64,000 bases of DNA from contig NZ_VDYR01000001.1 of assembly GCF_006346325.1 (NCBI RefSeq), positions 186,001-250,000 on the forward strand, given 5' to 3'. Below the pieces are notes generated by a model. It searched no databases. It was not told the DNA's origin and was given only the letters and a program-made list of their open reading frames with translations. Shown in pieces: positions 17,702 to 29,210 of the stretch. This DNA comes from Sphingomonas japonica. GTDB lineage: Bacteria; Pseudomonadota; Alphaproteobacteria; Sphingomonadales; Sphingomonadaceae. The position numbers were made by a program, and so were the translations under genes. How positions within the stretch are numbered: the first letter of the stretch is position 1; each line of letters begins with the position of its first letter.

Positions 17702-18172
17702 ATGTCACGTCGTCGTCGTCCCGAAAAGCGGGTCATCCTGCCGGATCCCAAATATGGTGATCTGGTGCTTTCGAAGTTCATGAACAGCGTCATGCTGGAC
17801 GGCAAGAAGGCGGTTGCCGAGGGCATCGTCTATTCCGCGCTGGAAACGGTCGAGACGCGCGCCAAGAAAGACCCGATCGGGATCTTCCACGACGCGCTCA
17901 ACAACATCAAGCCGGGCATCGAGGTCCGCAGCCGCCGCGTCGGCGGTGCGACCTATCAGGTTCCGGTCGAGGTGCGGCCCGAGCGAGCGCAGGCGCTGGC
18001 GATCCGCTGGCTGATCGCATCGGCGCGCAACCGCAGCGAGAACACGATGTCGGCGCGGCTGTCGGGCGAACTGCTCGACGCGTCGAACAATCGCGGCAAT
18101 GCGGTCAAGAAGCGCGAAGACGCGCACCGCATGGCCGAGGCCAACCGGGCCTTTTCGCACTACCGCTGGTAA
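17702..18172 (+). CDS. rpsG: 30S ribosomal protein uS7
   Basis: 156-residue S7, which nucleates assembly of the 16S rRNA 3' domain. [28 protein letters not shown] and the [17 protein letters not shown] segment are typical, and the C-terminus ends [31 protein letters not shown] precedes the ATG. It lies between rpsL and fusA in the str operon and in other bacteria acts as a translational repressor of that operon. Confidence 0.98.
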   Translation: MSRRRRPEKRVILPDPKYGDLVLSKFMNSVMLDGKKAVAEGIVYSALETVETRAKKDPIGIFHDALNNIKPGIEVRSRRVGGATYQVPVEVRPERAQALAIRWLIASARNRSENTMSARLSGELLDASNNRGNAVKKREDAHRMAEANRAFSHYRW

Positions 18173-18180
18173 CCTATATG

Positions 18181-18210
18181 GGGCGGGCAGGGTTCGTGCC
18201 CTGCCGCCCC
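18181..18210 (+). other. stem-loop after rpsG
   Basis: A GC-rich hairpin of about 11 bp with one bulged G forms at 18181-18210, directly after rpsG. No T-run follows. It may reduce read-through into fusA or stabilise the upstream mRNA. Confidence 0.5.
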
Positions 18211-18220
18211 CGCATACCCC

Positions 18221-18304
18221 GTTCGTGCTGAGCTTGTCGAAGCACCGTCCGCGTCTGGACGACTGAAGGCAGTACGGCCCTTCGACAAGCTCAGGGCGAA
18301 CGGG
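18221..18304. repeat. sphingomonad-type palindromic repeat between rpsG and fusA
   Basis: GTTCGTGCTGAGCTTGTCGA at 18221-18240 (plus AG) is matched by the inverted copy CTTCGACAAGCTCAGGGCGA at 18280-18299 (plus ACG), with a 37-bp centre. I recall this CTTCGACAAGCTCAG unit as scattered in sphingomonad intergenic regions. It looks like a REP-type element inserted in the str operon. Confidence 0.8.
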
Positions 18305-18366
18305 AGAGGGCCAGTCCCCTCGCAATCTGTTTCAGCCCGCCGCACCGCGGCACCAGGAGTACGACC

Positions 18367-20463
<2,097 letters not shown>

Positions 20464-20508
20464 CGCGCCGTGGCGCTTGGGCTGGCGTAACCAGCAAACA
20501 GTCGTTAT

Positions 20509-20530
20509 GGGGCCGCGTTCGCGCGGTCCC
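20509..20530 (+). other. stem-loop between fusA and tuf
   Basis: GGGGCCGCG and CGCGGTCCC pair over 9 bp (one G-T) around a TTCG loop. It lacks a T-run. It lies about 40 bp before the tuf start, where it could act as an RNA processing or stability signal giving tuf a separate mRNA level. Confidence 0.5.
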
Positions 20531-20570
20531 GCTTAGCGGCAGGCGAATTCGAATCAGAAGGTAGGAAACA

Positions 20571-21761
20571 ATGGCCAAGGCAAAATTCGAGCGGAACAAG
20601 CCGCATCTCAACATCGGCACCATCGGTCACGTCGACCATGGCAAGACCTCGCTGACCGCAGCGATCACCAAGGTTCTGGCGGAAACGTCGGGCGGCACCG
20701 CCGTCGACTTCGCCAACATCGACAAGGCTCCCGAAGAGCGCGAGCGCGGCATCACCATCTCGACCGCGCACGTCGAGTACGAGACCGCCAACCGCCACTA
20801 TGCGCATGTCGATTGCCCGGGCCACGCCGATTATGTGAAGAACATGATCACCGGTGCCGCGCAGATGGACGGCGCGATCCTGGTCGTGTCGGCGACCGAC
20901 GGCCCGATGCCGCAGACCAAGGAGCACATCCTGCTCGCCAAGCAGGTCGGCGTGCCGACGATGGTCGTGTTCCTCAACAAGGTCGACCTGGTCGACGACG
21001 AGGAAATCCTCGAGCTGGTCGAGATGGAGATCCGCGAGGAACTGTCGAAGCGCGAGTTCGACGGCGACAACATCCCGATCATCCGCGGTTCGGCTACGGC
21101 CGCTCTGTCGGGTTCGGATGCCAAGCTGGGCCAGGAAGCTGTGCTGGCGCTGATGGCAGCCGTCGACGAGTCGATCCCCGAGCCCGAGCGCCCGCTCGAC
21201 AAGCCGTTCATGATGCCGATCGAGGACGTGTTCTCGATCTCGGGTCGCGGCACCGTCGTCACCGGCCGCGTCGAGACCGGCGTGGTCAAGGTTGGTGAGG
21301 AAGTCGAGATCGTCGGCATCACCAACACCCGCAAGTCGGTCGTCACCGGCGTCGAGATGTTCCGCAAGCTGCTCGACCAGGGCCAGGCCGGCGACAATAT
21401 CGGCGCGCTGCTGCGCGGCGTCGGCCGTGAGGACGTCGAGCGCGGCCAGGTTCTGGCCAAGCCGGGTTCGATCACGCCGCATACCGACTTCAAGTCGGAA
21501 GTGTATGTGCTGTCGAAGGACGAGGGTGGTCGCCACACGCCATTCTTCGCCAATTATCGTCCGCAGTTCTACTTCCGCACGACCGACGTCACTGGCACGA
21601 TCGAACTGCCCGAGGGCACCGAGATGGTCATGCCCGGCGACAATGTCGCGCTCGGCATCAAGCTGATCGCACCGATCGCAATGGACGTTGGCCAGCGCTT
21701 CACGATCCGCGAAGGCGGCCGCACCGTCGGCGCCGGCGTGGTGAGCGGCATCGACAAGTAA
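20571..21761 (+). CDS. tuf: elongation factor Tu
   Basis: 396-residue EF-Tu, which delivers aminoacyl-tRNA to the ribosome. G1 [10 protein letters not shown] is near residue 18, followed by the ERGITI switch I segment, [12 protein letters not shown] (G3) and [10 protein letters not shown] (G4). Domains II and III follow, ending [29 protein letters not shown] precedes the ATG. A strong terminator follows, so the str operon ends here instead of continuing into rpsJ. Confidence 0.98.
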   Translation: MAKAKFERNKPHLNIGTIGHVDHGKTSLTAAITKVLAETSGGTAVDFANIDKAPEERERGITISTAHVEYETANRHYAHVDCPGHADYVKNMITGAAQMDGAILVVSATDGPMPQTKEHILLAKQVGVPTMVVFLNKVDLVDDEEILELVEMEIREELSKREFDGDNIPIIRGSATAALSGSDAKLGQEAVLALMAAVDESIPEPERPLDKPFMMPIEDVFSISGRGTVVTGRVETGVVKVGEEVEIVGITNTRKSVVTGVEMFRKLLDQGQAGDNIGALLRGVGREDVERGQVLAKPGSITPHTDFKSEVYVLSKDEGGRHTPFFANYRPQFYFRTTDVTGTIELPEGTEMVMPGDNVALGIKLIAPIAMDVGQRFTIREGGRTVGAGVVSGIDK

Positions 21762-21798
21762 TCGCACTGCCCCATTCGGGGGCATTGTGATCGACAAG

Positions 21799-21832
21799 GC
21801 CCGGCTTCCCCCAGGGGAGGCCGGGCTTTTTC
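21799..21832 (+). terminator. intrinsic terminator after tuf
   Basis: GCCCGGCTTCCCC (21799-21811) pairs with GGGGAGGCCGGGC (21814-21826) over 13 bp with one T-G pair, followed by TTTTTC. This is a classical rho-independent terminator. Confidence 0.92.
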
Positions 21833-21870
21833 GTGTTAACGGCTATCGCACCGGGCGCCGACGCACCGGC

Positions 21871-21898
21871 TTGACGATGAACTCTACATATGTAGGAT
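21871..21898 (+). promoter_or_regulatory. promoter with overlapping palindromic operator of the padR cassette
   Basis: TTGACG at 21871-21876 and TAGGAT at 21893-21898 are spaced 16 bp and could form a promoter with a start point near 21905. The perfect palindrome CTACATATGTAG at 21884-21895 overlaps the -10. PadR repressors bind palindromes of this general type, so autoregulation is likely. Confidence 0.55.
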
Positions 21899-22210
21899 AT
21901 GGGCATGGTCCGAAGCCGCAAGCCGTCCCGCCAGATGTCGCGCCTGTTGGCCGCGCTGCATGATGCCGCGCCGGGATGGGTGCATGGGTACGACCTCATG
22001 AAGCGGACCGACTTGATGTCCGGAACGCTCTATCCGCTGCTGATCCGGATGGCCGAGCAGGATCTGGTCGAATCCGAGTGGCAGGATGCGGCGCAGCCCG
22101 GGCGGCCGCAGCGCCATGCCTATCGCCTTACCGCCAAGGGGATCGCCCTGGCCCGCGCCGTTCGCGACGATGCGCCGTTGCCGAGCGGTGCGAAGAGTTC
22201 CGCGGCATGA
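21899..22210 (+). CDS. PadR-family transcriptional regulator
   Basis: 103-residue winged-helix regulator. The PadR pattern is visible: RLLAALHDAAPGWVHGYDLMKRTDLMSGTLYPLL split around residue 30 (recognition helix MSGTLYPLLIRM), wing LVESEWQ...GRPQRHAYRLTAKG, then a short tail instead of the long dimerisation helix. ATG 21899 or 21905 is the start; no Shine-Dalgarno lies before either and the latter coincides with the inferred transcript start. Its stop overlaps the start of the next gene (ATGA). Confidence 0.88.
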   Translation: MGMVRSRKPSRQMSRLLAALHDAAPGWVHGYDLMKRTDLMSGTLYPLLIRMAEQDLVESEWQDAAQPGRPQRHAYRLTAKGIALARAVRDDAPLPSGAKSSAA

Positions 22211-22860
22211 CGGCGAAGCTCGCCCGGACGACGCTGAGCATCGCGTTCCACCTGATGCCGGCCCATCGCGCCGGGTGGGCAGCAGCAATGCAGGGCGAGT
22301 TCGATGCTGCGCTGTCGGATCGCCGGCCGCTGGCGTTCGCGGCGGGCTGCCTGTTGGCTGCTCTCCGCGACCTTCCCGCGCATATCGAAGGTCGCTTCGT
22401 ACTCACCAGCCATGCGCTTGCATATGGTTTGCTGCTGCCATCGGCGGCGCTACTGCTTGTCAGTGGCCTGTCCGGCTATCCCTTTGTCGGGACGGCAGGC
22501 GGCGACCTGGCGGCGGTGCTTCCGGGGCATGGGGGCAGGGTGCTGTTGCTCAACGCCGGCAATCTGCTGTCGGCCCCGGCCTTCGTACTGCTGGTTCTGT
22601 TGCTGTCGGCGGTACATTGCCTGCTCGCCTGGTGGTTGATCGAGCGCGACTGGGCCCGGCTCGGCGCTGCGGCCCGGCTGGGAGCGGCGGTGATGACCAC
22701 GCTGTTGCTGCTGGGAGCGATCACCGCACTTGGCGCAGTCGGCATGATCGTGCCGCTGCTGTGGATGACCGTGGAACTGCTGTTGCTGGGATTGCTGGTA
22801 GTCCGATACCGACAGTCGGTTGAGGAGGATCGGCTGCCGCCGAATGTCGTCGCCGGGTAA
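22207..22860 (+). CDS. membrane protein partner of the PadR regulator
   Basis: 217-residue protein whose first 70 residues (MTAKLARTTLSIAFHLMPAH, ...RRPLAFAAGCLLAALRDLP) precede four hydrophobic segments (LAYGLLLPSAALLLVSGL, VLLLVLLLSAVHCLLAWW region, AAVMTTLLLLGAITALGAVG, and VPLLWMTVELLLLGLLV). ATGA overlap with padR shows translational coupling, a common arrangement in which PadR controls a small membrane protein. No precise family is recognised. Confidence 0.75.
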   Translation: MTAKLARTTLSIAFHLMPAHRAGWAAAMQGEFDAALSDRRPLAFAAGCLLAALRDLPAHIEGRFVLTSHALAYGLLLPSAALLLVSGLSGYPFVGTAGGDLAAVLPGHGGRVLLLNAGNLLSAPAFVLLVLLLSAVHCLLAWWLIERDWARLGAAARLGAAVMTTLLLLGAITALGAVGMIVPLLWMTVELLLLGLLVVRYRQSVEEDRLPPNVVAG

Positions 22861-22902
22861 ATCGGGCGTCCCGCAGGGGATTTGATACCAAGGAGGATAT
22901 GG

Positions 22903-24000
22903 ATGAGGATTTGCCGCGTGTTTCGCGGGGTGATGGCGTTCGCCCTGATTTCAGCCTCTTCATTTCCGGGAACATCGGCGCCCGCGGGCGCGGCGCATCG
23001 CATTCCCGGCCATCCCGCCATCCCGGAGCGGCGCGTCGATATGACCTTTCGCTCCGATCCCCTCGTCACGCTGGCCGGTACGCTGAGCCTGCCGGTGTCG
23101 ACGGAAGGCGGCCCGGTTCCGGTGGTCCTGATCCTCCCTGGACATGGGCCGTGGGAAGGCGGCGGCTTTCCGGACCTGGTCGCCAGGCTGGCCCGGTTGG
23201 GCATCGCCAGCTTCGAATATGACAAGCGCGGCATCGGCCAGTCACTCGGGTCGTTCGACGACCGGATGGAGCCGATCACCCGCGATGCCGCGGCCGCGGT
23301 CGCCTTTCTGCGTACCCGGCCGGAGATCGACCCGCGGCGGATCGCCGTGCTAGGGATGAGCCAGGGCGGGGCGGTCGCGCCCGCGCTCGCAGCGGCCGAT
23401 GGCGATATTGCGGCGGTGGTGACGCTCGCGGGACCGGCGGGGAAGCGCGGCGCAATGTTCCTCGATTCGATGCGGGAGGTGCTGCGTCGCGGTGGCATGG
23501 AGGCGGCGGCGGCGCAGCGGGTGGCAGTGGCGGCAGCGCCGCTGATGACCGCAATGTCGCAGCATGCCGCGCCTGCCAGCTTGGTGCCGTTGAAAGGCGC
23601 GGTCGCCGGCGCGCTGGTCGAGGCGGGCTGGAACCGCGAGCAGGCCGATGGGGCGCTAGCGACGCTGGCCGATCCCGTGGTGGTGTCGCAGTTCGGCGTC
23701 GGTACAAGCGAAGCGCTGAGCGCCCTGCGCGTCGGTGTGCTTGCGGTGTATGCCGCCGAAGACGACATCGTCTTGGGGACGATAGCCCAGCCTGCAGCGA
23801 GAGCGGCGCTCGCCGGAAATCCCGACGCGACGGTGATCGAATTGCCCGCGGTCAATCACGTATTTCAGCAGCGCTCCGTCGATCTGGCTGGACGACACTC
23901 CTTCTCTGGGCCGAGCGTGTCGGACGCGATGACGCTGGACGTCGTGAGCGGATGGCTTGCCCGGCGTCTTGCGCCGGTTTCCGCCATGGCCCGGGATTGA
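22903..24000 (+). CDS. secreted alpha/beta hydrolase
   Basis: 365-residue protein with a signal peptide (VFRGVMAFALISASSFPGTSA) and alpha/beta-hydrolase marks: oxyanion ILPGHGPWEGGG, YDKRGIGQS, nucleophile elbow GMSQGG near residue 152, and a C-terminal NHVFQQ with a likely catalytic His. An excellent Shine-Dalgarno AAGGAGG (22890-22896) fixes the ATG at 22903. It resembles bacterial S9-like/dienelactone-type esterases. It follows the PadR-membrane pair by 42 bp and could belong to the same transcript. Confidence 0.82.
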   Translation: MRICRVFRGVMAFALISASSFPGTSAPAGAAHRIPGHPAIPERRVDMTFRSDPLVTLAGTLSLPVSTEGGPVPVVLILPGHGPWEGGGFPDLVARLARLGIASFEYDKRGIGQSLGSFDDRMEPITRDAAAAVAFLRTRPEIDPRRIAVLGMSQGGAVAPALAAADGDIAAVVTLAGPAGKRGAMFLDSMREVLRRGGMEAAAAQRVAVAAAPLMTAMSQHAAPASLVPLKGAVAGALVEAGWNREQADGALATLADPVVVSQFGVGTSEALSALRVGVLAVYAAEDDIVLGTIAQPAARAALAGNPDATVIELPAVNHVFQQRSVDLAGRHSFSGPSVSDAMTLDVVSGWLARRLAPVSAMARD

Positions 24001-24011
24001 GGGAGGTGACG

Positions 24012-24494
24012 ATGCGCTTCGCTGCAACGGCAATTATCCTCTGCATGCTCGCAAGCTGCGGACCCCCTTTGCCGCCGCCGCCGAACCGCGTGTTCGACGG
24101 CCTTCCGGTCACCGGCGTCCCCGCATTTGCCGAGACGCTGGGGTTCACGCCGTGCTTCGACACGTCCGACTCGCTTCGCTGCCGCAAGGATGCGGTGATG
24201 GTCATGGGCATCGGGCCGTTTCGCGCAGCGGTCGACGTGCGCGACGGCCGGTCCGGCTTCGACCAGCTCACCGTGTGGAACGATGGCAATCAGGACGCCT
24301 TGTTCGCCGTGAGCAAGCGGTTGGAGCAGTTGGGATGGCAGGTCTGCCGCACCGGACAGGAGGATCGCGGCGATCAGGCGATCTGGACCCGGGCGGGCGC
24401 ACAAATCCGCTTTTCGATGGACCTGAGCTATTGGGGCAAGCGCCGGCTGCGGCTGCTGCCCGAACTCGGCCAGCCGACCGGGCGATGCTGGTAG
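24012..24494 (+). CDS. lipoprotein of unknown function
   Basis: 160-residue protein with a lipoprotein signal (AATAIILCMLASCGPP, lipobox LASC) and four other cysteines (PCFDTS, LRCRKD, VCRTGQ, GRCW) that could form disulfides. GGGAGGTGACG precedes the ATG at 24012. It is the last gene of the cassette that separates tuf from rpsJ. No family is recognised. Confidence 0.7.
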   Translation: MRFAATAIILCMLASCGPPLPPPPNRVFDGLPVTGVPAFAETLGFTPCFDTSDSLRCRKDAVMVMGIGPFRAAVDVRDGRSGFDQLTVWNDGNQDALFAVSKRLEQLGWQVCRTGQEDRGDQAIWTRAGAQIRFSMDLSYWGKRRLRLLPELGQPTGRCW

Positions 24495-24690
24495 CAGGCG
24501 GCGGGCAGGCGATCGGCATGCACCTGCGCGAAATATCGTGTCGCCGGGGTTGATCCCTGCCGCGACTGACTATACAGGCCCACCTTCGGTTTTTGAATGA
24601 ACAGCAAGAGGCGGCCTTTCAGCCGTCGCCCGGCGTTGTCGGCGTGACGATTGGACTAGCTGCTCCGCTCTTTCGCATCGGTAGGGATCC

Positions 24691-24999
24691 ATGGACACCA
24701 ATATCCGCATTCGCCTGAAGGCGTTCGACCATCGCGTGCTCGACCAGGCGGCCGGCGACATTGCCGACACCGCGCGTCGCACCGGCGCTCTCATCCGTGG
24801 CCCGATCCCGCTGCCCACGCACATCGACAAGTTCACCGTCAACCGCGGCCCGCACATCGACAAGAAGTCGCGCGAGCAGTTCGAGACGCGCACCTACAAG
24901 CGCATGCTCGACATCGTGCAGCCGACCCCGCAGACGGTCGATGCGCTGATGAAGCTGGACCTGGCCGCAGGCGTTGACGTTGAGATTAAGCTGGCGTAA
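24691..24999 (+). CDS. rpsJ: 30S ribosomal protein uS10
   Basis: 102-residue S10: [16 protein letters not shown] at the start, then the mid-protein [21 protein letters not shown] split across residues 36-58, and DVEIKLA at the end. It joins the 30S head and, with NusB, supports antitermination. It should open the S10 operon, but 286 bp with three hairpins separate it from rplC here, while 196 bp without a gene lie upstream. Confidence 0.98.
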   Translation: MDTNIRIRLKAFDHRVLDQAAGDIADTARRTGALIRGPIPLPTHIDKFTVNRGPHIDKKSREQFETRTYKRMLDIVQPTPQTVDALMKLDLAAGVDVEIKLA

Positions 25000-25285
25000 T
25001 AGCGCGGCTTCCGCGAATTCCTAGGGATTCGCGTCACCCCGGCGCAAGCCGGGGTCTCGTTGAGGAGGGCGCTTCGCTCACCACGAGGAGATGCCAGCAT
25101 CGCTGGCATGACGAACGCAGACACAAGGGATACCGCCGGCGCCTTCGGGTGCCGGGTCCGCGTCCCCCGTCATGCCCGGTTCGCCGGGCGCCAGCCCGGG
25201 ACGGGGCACGCTATAGTTTAACGGGTTGAAGCACGCCCGCGTGGGAATCGTCCCTCGCGGGCCTCTGTATGAGGAGTGTTGGATC
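25000..25285. repeat. three palindromic repeats in the rpsJ-rplC gap
   Basis: This 286-bp gap has no gene. It holds three perfect hairpins: ACCCCGGC/GCCGGGGT at 25036-25055, ATGCCAGC/GCTGGCAT at 25091-25109 and GCCCGG/CCGGGC at 25184-25199. The first two, with GTCTCG and GAGGAGATG context, look like a dispersed REP-type element. S10 and L3 genes are normally nearly adjacent, so this looks like an insertion. Confidence 0.78.
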
Positions 25286-26035
25286 ATGCGCACTGGCGTG
25301 ATCGCGAAGAAAATGGGGATGACCCGCCTGTTCAACGACGATGGTCGGCACGTGCCGGTCACCGTCCTTGCACTCGAAGGTGTTCAGGTCGTTGCCCGTC
25401 GCGAAATGGACAAGGACGGCTATGTCGCGCTGCAGGTCGGCGCGGGCACGGCCAAGGCGAAAAACACCGCCAAGCCGCAGCGCGGACATTTCGGCAAGGC
25501 CGAGGTCGAGCTCAAGGCGCAGCTGTGCGAATTCCGCGTCGCCGACGACGCGATGCTCGATGTCGGCGCCGAGATCGGCGCGGATCATTTCGTCGCGGGC
25601 CAGATGGTCGACGTTTCGGGCAAGACGCAGGGCAAGGGCTTTGCCGGTGCGATGAAGCGCTGGGGCTTCGGAGGTCTGCGGGCGACCCACGGTGTGTCGC
25701 TGAGCCATCGTTCGCATGGTTCGACCGGCCAGCGCCAGGATCCGGGCAAGGTCTTCAAGAACAAGAAGATGGCCGGTCACATGGGCGACCGTAACCGCAC
25801 CCAGCAGAATCTCGAGATCGTGTCGACCGACGTCGAGCGCGGCCTGTTGTTCGTCAAGGGTTCGGTCCCTGGCAGCAAGGGCGGCTGGCTGATCGTCAAG
25901 GACGCGGTCAAGGTGCCGCGCCACGCCGACGCGCCGTATCCGGCCGGCCTGCGCCAGGTCGCCAACAGCAACGAGGCTCCGGCCGAGCAGCCCGAGACGG
26001 CCGCTCCCGAAGCTACCGACGGCCAGGAGGGCTGA
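25286..26035 (+). CDS. rplC: 50S ribosomal protein uL3
   Basis: 249-residue L3. It starts [16 protein letters not shown], has the central FRVADD...[23 protein letters not shown] region that reaches the peptidyl-transferase centre, and [21 protein letters not shown]. It carries a C-terminal acidic/alanine extension of about 30 residues ([18 protein letters not shown]) absent from shorter homologues. GAGGAG precedes ATG 25286; the longer frame from 25226 is rejected. The stop lies two bases before the rplD GTG. Confidence 0.97.
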   Translation: MRTGVIAKKMGMTRLFNDDGRHVPVTVLALEGVQVVARREMDKDGYVALQVGAGTAKAKNTAKPQRGHFGKAEVELKAQLCEFRVADDAMLDVGAEIGADHFVAGQMVDVSGKTQGKGFAGAMKRWGFGGLRATHGVSLSHRSHGSTGQRQDPGKVFKNKKMAGHMGDRNRTQQNLEIVSTDVERGLLFVKGSVPGSKGGWLIVKDAVKVPRHADAPYPAGLRQVANSNEAPAEQPETAAPEATDGQEG

Positions 26036-26037
26036 AC

Positions 26038-26670
26038 GTGAAGATCAAGGTTCAAAGCCTGTCCGGCGCCGATGCCAAGGCCAAGGATATCGAGCTGAAC
26101 GATGCCGTGTTCGGCGTCGAGCCGCGCGCCGACATCCTGCACCGCGTCGTCACCTGGCAGCTGCACAATCGCCGCGGCACCGCACGTCCGACGCGCGAGC
26201 GGTCGGAGGTGTCGCGCACCGGCAAGAAGTTCGGTCGCCAGAAGGGCGGCGGTACCGCTCGCCACGGCGATCGCCGCGCCCCGATCTTCATCGGCGGCGG
26301 TAAGGCGCACGGTGCCCGCTTGCGTGATTTCGACAACAGCCTGAACAAGAAGGTTCGCGCGCTGGGCCTCAAGATGGCGCTGTCGAGCCACGCCGCGGCC
26401 GGTTCGCTGGTGGTGCTCGACACGCTCGAGCTGAGCGACGCCAAGACCAAGGCGCTCAAGGGCGACTGGGCGAAGATGGGTTTCGGCAAGACCGCGCTCG
26501 TCATCGATGGCGACATGGTCGAGAACGGCTTCGCACTGGCAGCGCGCAACCTGCGCGAGATCAACGTGATGCCCGCGGTCGGCGCGAACGTCTACGACAT
26601 CCTGAAGCATGACACGCTGGTGCTGACGCGCGCCGCGGTCGAAAAGCTGGAGGCGCGCTTCAATGGCTAA
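26038..26670 (+). CDS. rplD: 50S ribosomal protein uL4
   Basis: 210-residue L4 starting with GTG two bases after rpl[21 protein letters not shown], the basic loop [21 protein letters not shown] that lines the exit tunnel, and the C-terminal [22 protein letters not shown] are typical. In other bacteria L4 represses its own operon by acting on the leader RNA. It overlaps rplW by 8 bp. Confidence 0.97.
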   Translation: MKIKVQSLSGADAKAKDIELNDAVFGVEPRADILHRVVTWQLHNRRGTARPTRERSEVSRTGKKFGRQKGGGTARHGDRRAPIFIGGGKAHGARLRDFDNSLNKKVRALGLKMALSSHAAAGSLVVLDTLELSDAKTKALKGDWAKMGFGKTALVIDGDMVENGFALAARNLREINVMPAVGANVYDILKHDTLVLTRAAVEKLEARFNG

Positions 26671-26977
26671 GGCTCCCAAGAAGGCGATCGACAATCGCCA
26701 TTACGACGTGATCCTGGCGCCGCACATCACCGAGAAATCGACGATGATGTCGGAGCACAACGCAGTCGTGTTCAAGGTGGCGGGCGATGCGTCCAAGCCG
26801 GAGATCAAGGCAGCGGTCGAAGCGCTGTTCGACGTCAGCGTGCTGAACGTCAACACGCTGGTCCAGAAGGGCAAGACCAAGAAGTGGAAAGGCGCCCCGT
26901 ATCGGCGCTCGGACATGAAAAAAGCGATCGTGACGCTGAAAGACGGCGACTCGATCGACGTGACGACGGGGATCTGA
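26663..26977 (+). CDS. rplW: 50S ribosomal protein uL23
   Basis: 104-residue L23, placed at the tunnel exit where it binds trigger factor and [42 protein letters not shown] and a final DSIDVTTGI are the recognisable parts. The start overlaps the rplD end by 8 bp. Confidence 0.97.
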   Translation: MAKAPKKAIDNRHYDVILAPHITEKSTMMSEHNAVVFKVAGDASKPEIKAAVEALFDVSVLNVNTLVQKGKTKKWKGAPYRRSDMKKAIVTLKDGDSIDVTTGI

Positions 26978-26981
26978 GGCA

Positions 26982-27833
26982 ATGGCGCTCAAGAATTACA
27001 ACCCGACTTCGCCGGCGCGGCGCGGCCTTATCCTGGTCGACCGCTCGGCGCTGCACAAGGGCGGCCCCGTCAAGGCGCTGACCGAAGGCAAGCGCAAGAC
27101 TGGCGGTCGCAACAACAAGGGTCACGTGACCTCGCGCGGCATCGCCGGCGGGCACAAGCAGCGCTATCGCATCGTCGATTTCAAGCGCCGCCTGTGGGAC
27201 GTCGAAGGCACTGTTGAGCGGCTGGAATATGATCCCAACCGCACCGCGTTCATCGCGCTCGTCAACTATGGCGCGGGCGAGGACGGCAAGGAGCGTCAGG
27301 TCTACATCATCGCGCCGCAGCGCCTGTCGCCGGGCGACAAGGTGGTCGCGGGCAAGAAGACCGACGTCAAGCCGGGCAACGCGATGGAACTGGGCCAGAT
27401 GCCGGTCGGCACGATCGTCCACAATGTCGAGATGAAGCCCGGCAAGGGCGGTCAGCTCGCACGTTCGGCAGGCACCTATGTGCAGGTCGTCGGTCGCGAC
27501 AAGGGCATGGTGATGATCCGCCTGAACTCGGGCGAGCAGCGCTATATCCGCAGCGACTGCATGGCGACGGTGGGCGCGGTGTCGAACCCCGACAACGCCA
27601 ACACCAACCTCGCCAAGGCGGGTCGCAACCGTTGGAAGGGCATCCGCCCGCTGACGCGTGGCGTCGCCAAGAACCCGGTCGACCATCCGCACGGCGGTGG
27701 TGAAGGCCGCACCTCGGGCGGCCGTCATCCGGTCACGCCGTGGGGCAAGCCGACGAAGGGTGCGCGCACCCGTCACAACAAGTCGACCGACAAGATGATC
27801 ATCCGGTCGCGTCACGCGAAGAAGAAGGGCTAA
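26982..27833 (+). CDS. rplB: 50S ribosomal protein uL2
   Basis: 283-residue L2, required for subunit association and peptidyl transfer. Conserved features include [19 protein letters not shown], the central [20 protein letters not shown] and the C-terminal [20 protein letters not shown], whose His is essential in the family. The start lies 4 bp after rplW. It is slightly longer than the usual 273-278 residues. Confidence 0.98.
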   Translation: MALKNYNPTSPARRGLILVDRSALHKGGPVKALTEGKRKTGGRNNKGHVTSRGIAGGHKQRYRIVDFKRRLWDVEGTVERLEYDPNRTAFIALVNYGAGEDGKERQVYIIAPQRLSPGDKVVAGKKTDVKPGNAMELGQMPVGTIVHNVEMKPGKGGQLARSAGTYVQVVGRDKGMVMIRLNSGEQRYIRSDCMATVGAVSNPDNANTNLAKAGRNRWKGIRPLTRGVAKNPVDHPHGGGEGRTSGGRHPVTPWGKPTKGARTRHNKSTDKMIIRSRHAKKKG

Positions 27834-27836
27834 ACC

Positions 27837-28112
27837 ATGGCTCGTTCCGTTTGGAAGGGTCCGTTCGTGGACCTCAGCCTTCTCAAGAAGGCGCAGGCGA
27901 CCCAGGAGGCCGGCGGTCGTTCGCCGATCAAGACCTGGTCGCGCCGTTCGACGATCCTGCCGGATTTCGTCGGCTTGACGTTCAACGTCTATAATGGCCG
28001 CAAGTTCGTGCCGGTGTCGGTCAACGAGGACATGGTCGGCATGAAGCTCGGTGAGTTCGCGCCGACGCGCTTCTTTCCCGGCCACGCAGCCGACAAGAAG
28101 GGTAAGCGCTGA
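27837..28112 (+). CDS. rpsS: 30S ribosomal protein uS19
   Basis: 91-residue S19: [17 protein letters not shown] at the start and [20 protein letters not shown] at the end. It binds S13 in the 30S head near tRNA. It begins 3 bp after rplB and shares its last base with the rplV start (TGATG). Confidence 0.97.
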   Translation: MARSVWKGPFVDLSLLKKAQATQEAGGRSPIKTWSRRSTILPDFVGLTFNVYNGRKFVPVSVNEDMVGMKLGEFAPTRFFPGHAADKKGKR

Positions 28113-28495
28113 TGAGCAAGCCTAAAGCCCCCCGCCGCGTCGCGGATAACGAGGCGCTGTCGGTCGGCACGCAGATCCGTGGTTCGGCGCAGAAGCTGAA
28201 CCTGGTCGCGGCGCTGATCCGCAACAAGCCGGCCGGCGATGCGATGAACATCCTGGCGTTCTCGCGCAAGGCAATGGCCGTTGATGCCCGCAAGGTATTG
28301 GCATCGGCGATCGCCAATGCCGAGAACAACCACAATCTCGACGTCGATGCACTGGTCGTGACCGAGGCGTCGGTCGGCAAGTCGATCACGATGAAGCGCT
28401 TCCACACGCGTGGCCGCGGCAAGTCGACGCGCATCCTGAAGCCGTTCAGCCGCCTGCGCATCGTCGTGCGCGAGCAGCAGGAAGAGGAAGCCTGA
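28112..28495 (+). CDS. rplV: 50S ribosomal protein uL22
   Basis: 127-residue L22, whose beta hairpin ([19 protein letters not shown]) lines the exit tunnel and is a macrolide-resistance site. [19 protein letters not shown] lies in the globular part. The ATG overlaps the rpsS stop by one base. Confidence 0.97.
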   Translation: MSKPKAPRRVADNEALSVGTQIRGSAQKLNLVAALIRNKPAGDAMNILAFSRKAMAVDARKVLASAIANAENNHNLDVDALVVTEASVGKSITMKRFHTRGRGKSTRILKPFSRLRIVVREQQEEEA

Positions 28496-28496
28496 T

Positions 28497-29207
28497 ATGG
28501 GTCACAAGAGCAATCCAATCGGCCTGCGCCTGCAGATCAACCGCACCTGGGACAGCCGCTGGTTCGCCGAGGGCGCGGACTATGGCCGCCTGTTGCTGGA
28601 AGATCTGAAGATCCGCCAGTATATCATGAAGACGCTGAAGCAGGCGGCGATCTCGAAGGTCGTGATCGAGCGCCCGGCGAAGCTGTGCCGCATCTCGATC
28701 TATGCCGCGCGCCCCGGTGTCATCATCGGCAAGAAGGGCGCGGACATCGAGAAGCTGCGCAAGAAGCTCGGCACGATGACCGCTTCGGACGTGAGCCTGA
28801 ACATCGTCGAGATCCGCAAGCCGGAAGTCGATGCGCGCCTGGTAGCGCAGGGTATCGCCGACCAGCTCGAGCGCCGTATCGCGTTCCGCCGCGCCATGAA
28901 GCGCGCGGTGCAGTCGGCGATGCGCCTGGGCGCAGAGGGCATCCGGATCAATTGCGGCGGCCGTCTTGGCGGTGCCGAGATCGCACGGTCGGAATGGTAT
29001 CGCGAAGGCCGGGTGCCGCTGCACACGCTGCGCGCCAATATCGACCATGCTGAGGCCGAAGCGCACACCGCGTACGGCGTCTGCGGCGTCAAGGTCTGGA
29101 TCTTCAAGGGCGAGATCCTGGGCCATGATCCGATGGCGACCGACCGTCTTACTTTGGAGGCACAGACCTCCGGCGTGCGTCCGGCACGCGACGACCGTAG
29201 GAACTAA
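28497..29207 (+). CDS. rpsC: 30S ribosomal protein uS3
   Basis: 236-residue S3 with an N-terminal KH domain ([20 protein letters not shown], the GxxG loop being GKKG) and a C-terminal domain ([18 protein letters not shown]). It shapes the mRNA entry tunnel. It starts 1 bp after the rplV stop. Confidence 0.98.
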   Translation: MGHKSNPIGLRLQINRTWDSRWFAEGADYGRLLLEDLKIRQYIMKTLKQAAISKVVIERPAKLCRISIYAARPGVIIGKKGADIEKLRKKLGTMTASDVSLNIVEIRKPEVDARLVAQGIADQLERRIAFRRAMKRAVQSAMRLGAEGIRINCGGRLGGAEIARSEWYREGRVPLHTLRANIDHAEAEAHTAYGVCGVKVWIFKGEILGHDPMATDRLTLEAQTSGVRPARDDRRN

Positions 29208-29210
29208 GCC

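Noticed and set aside
18221..18304. Inverted repeat between rpsG and fusA as an intrinsic terminator
   Set aside because: The 37-bp centre and lack of a T-run do not fit a terminator; it matches a dispersed palindromic repeat.
24550..24576. TTGATC and TATACA before rpsJ as the S10 operon promoter
   Set aside because: The spacer is only 15 bp and the -35 is weak; kept as an idea only.
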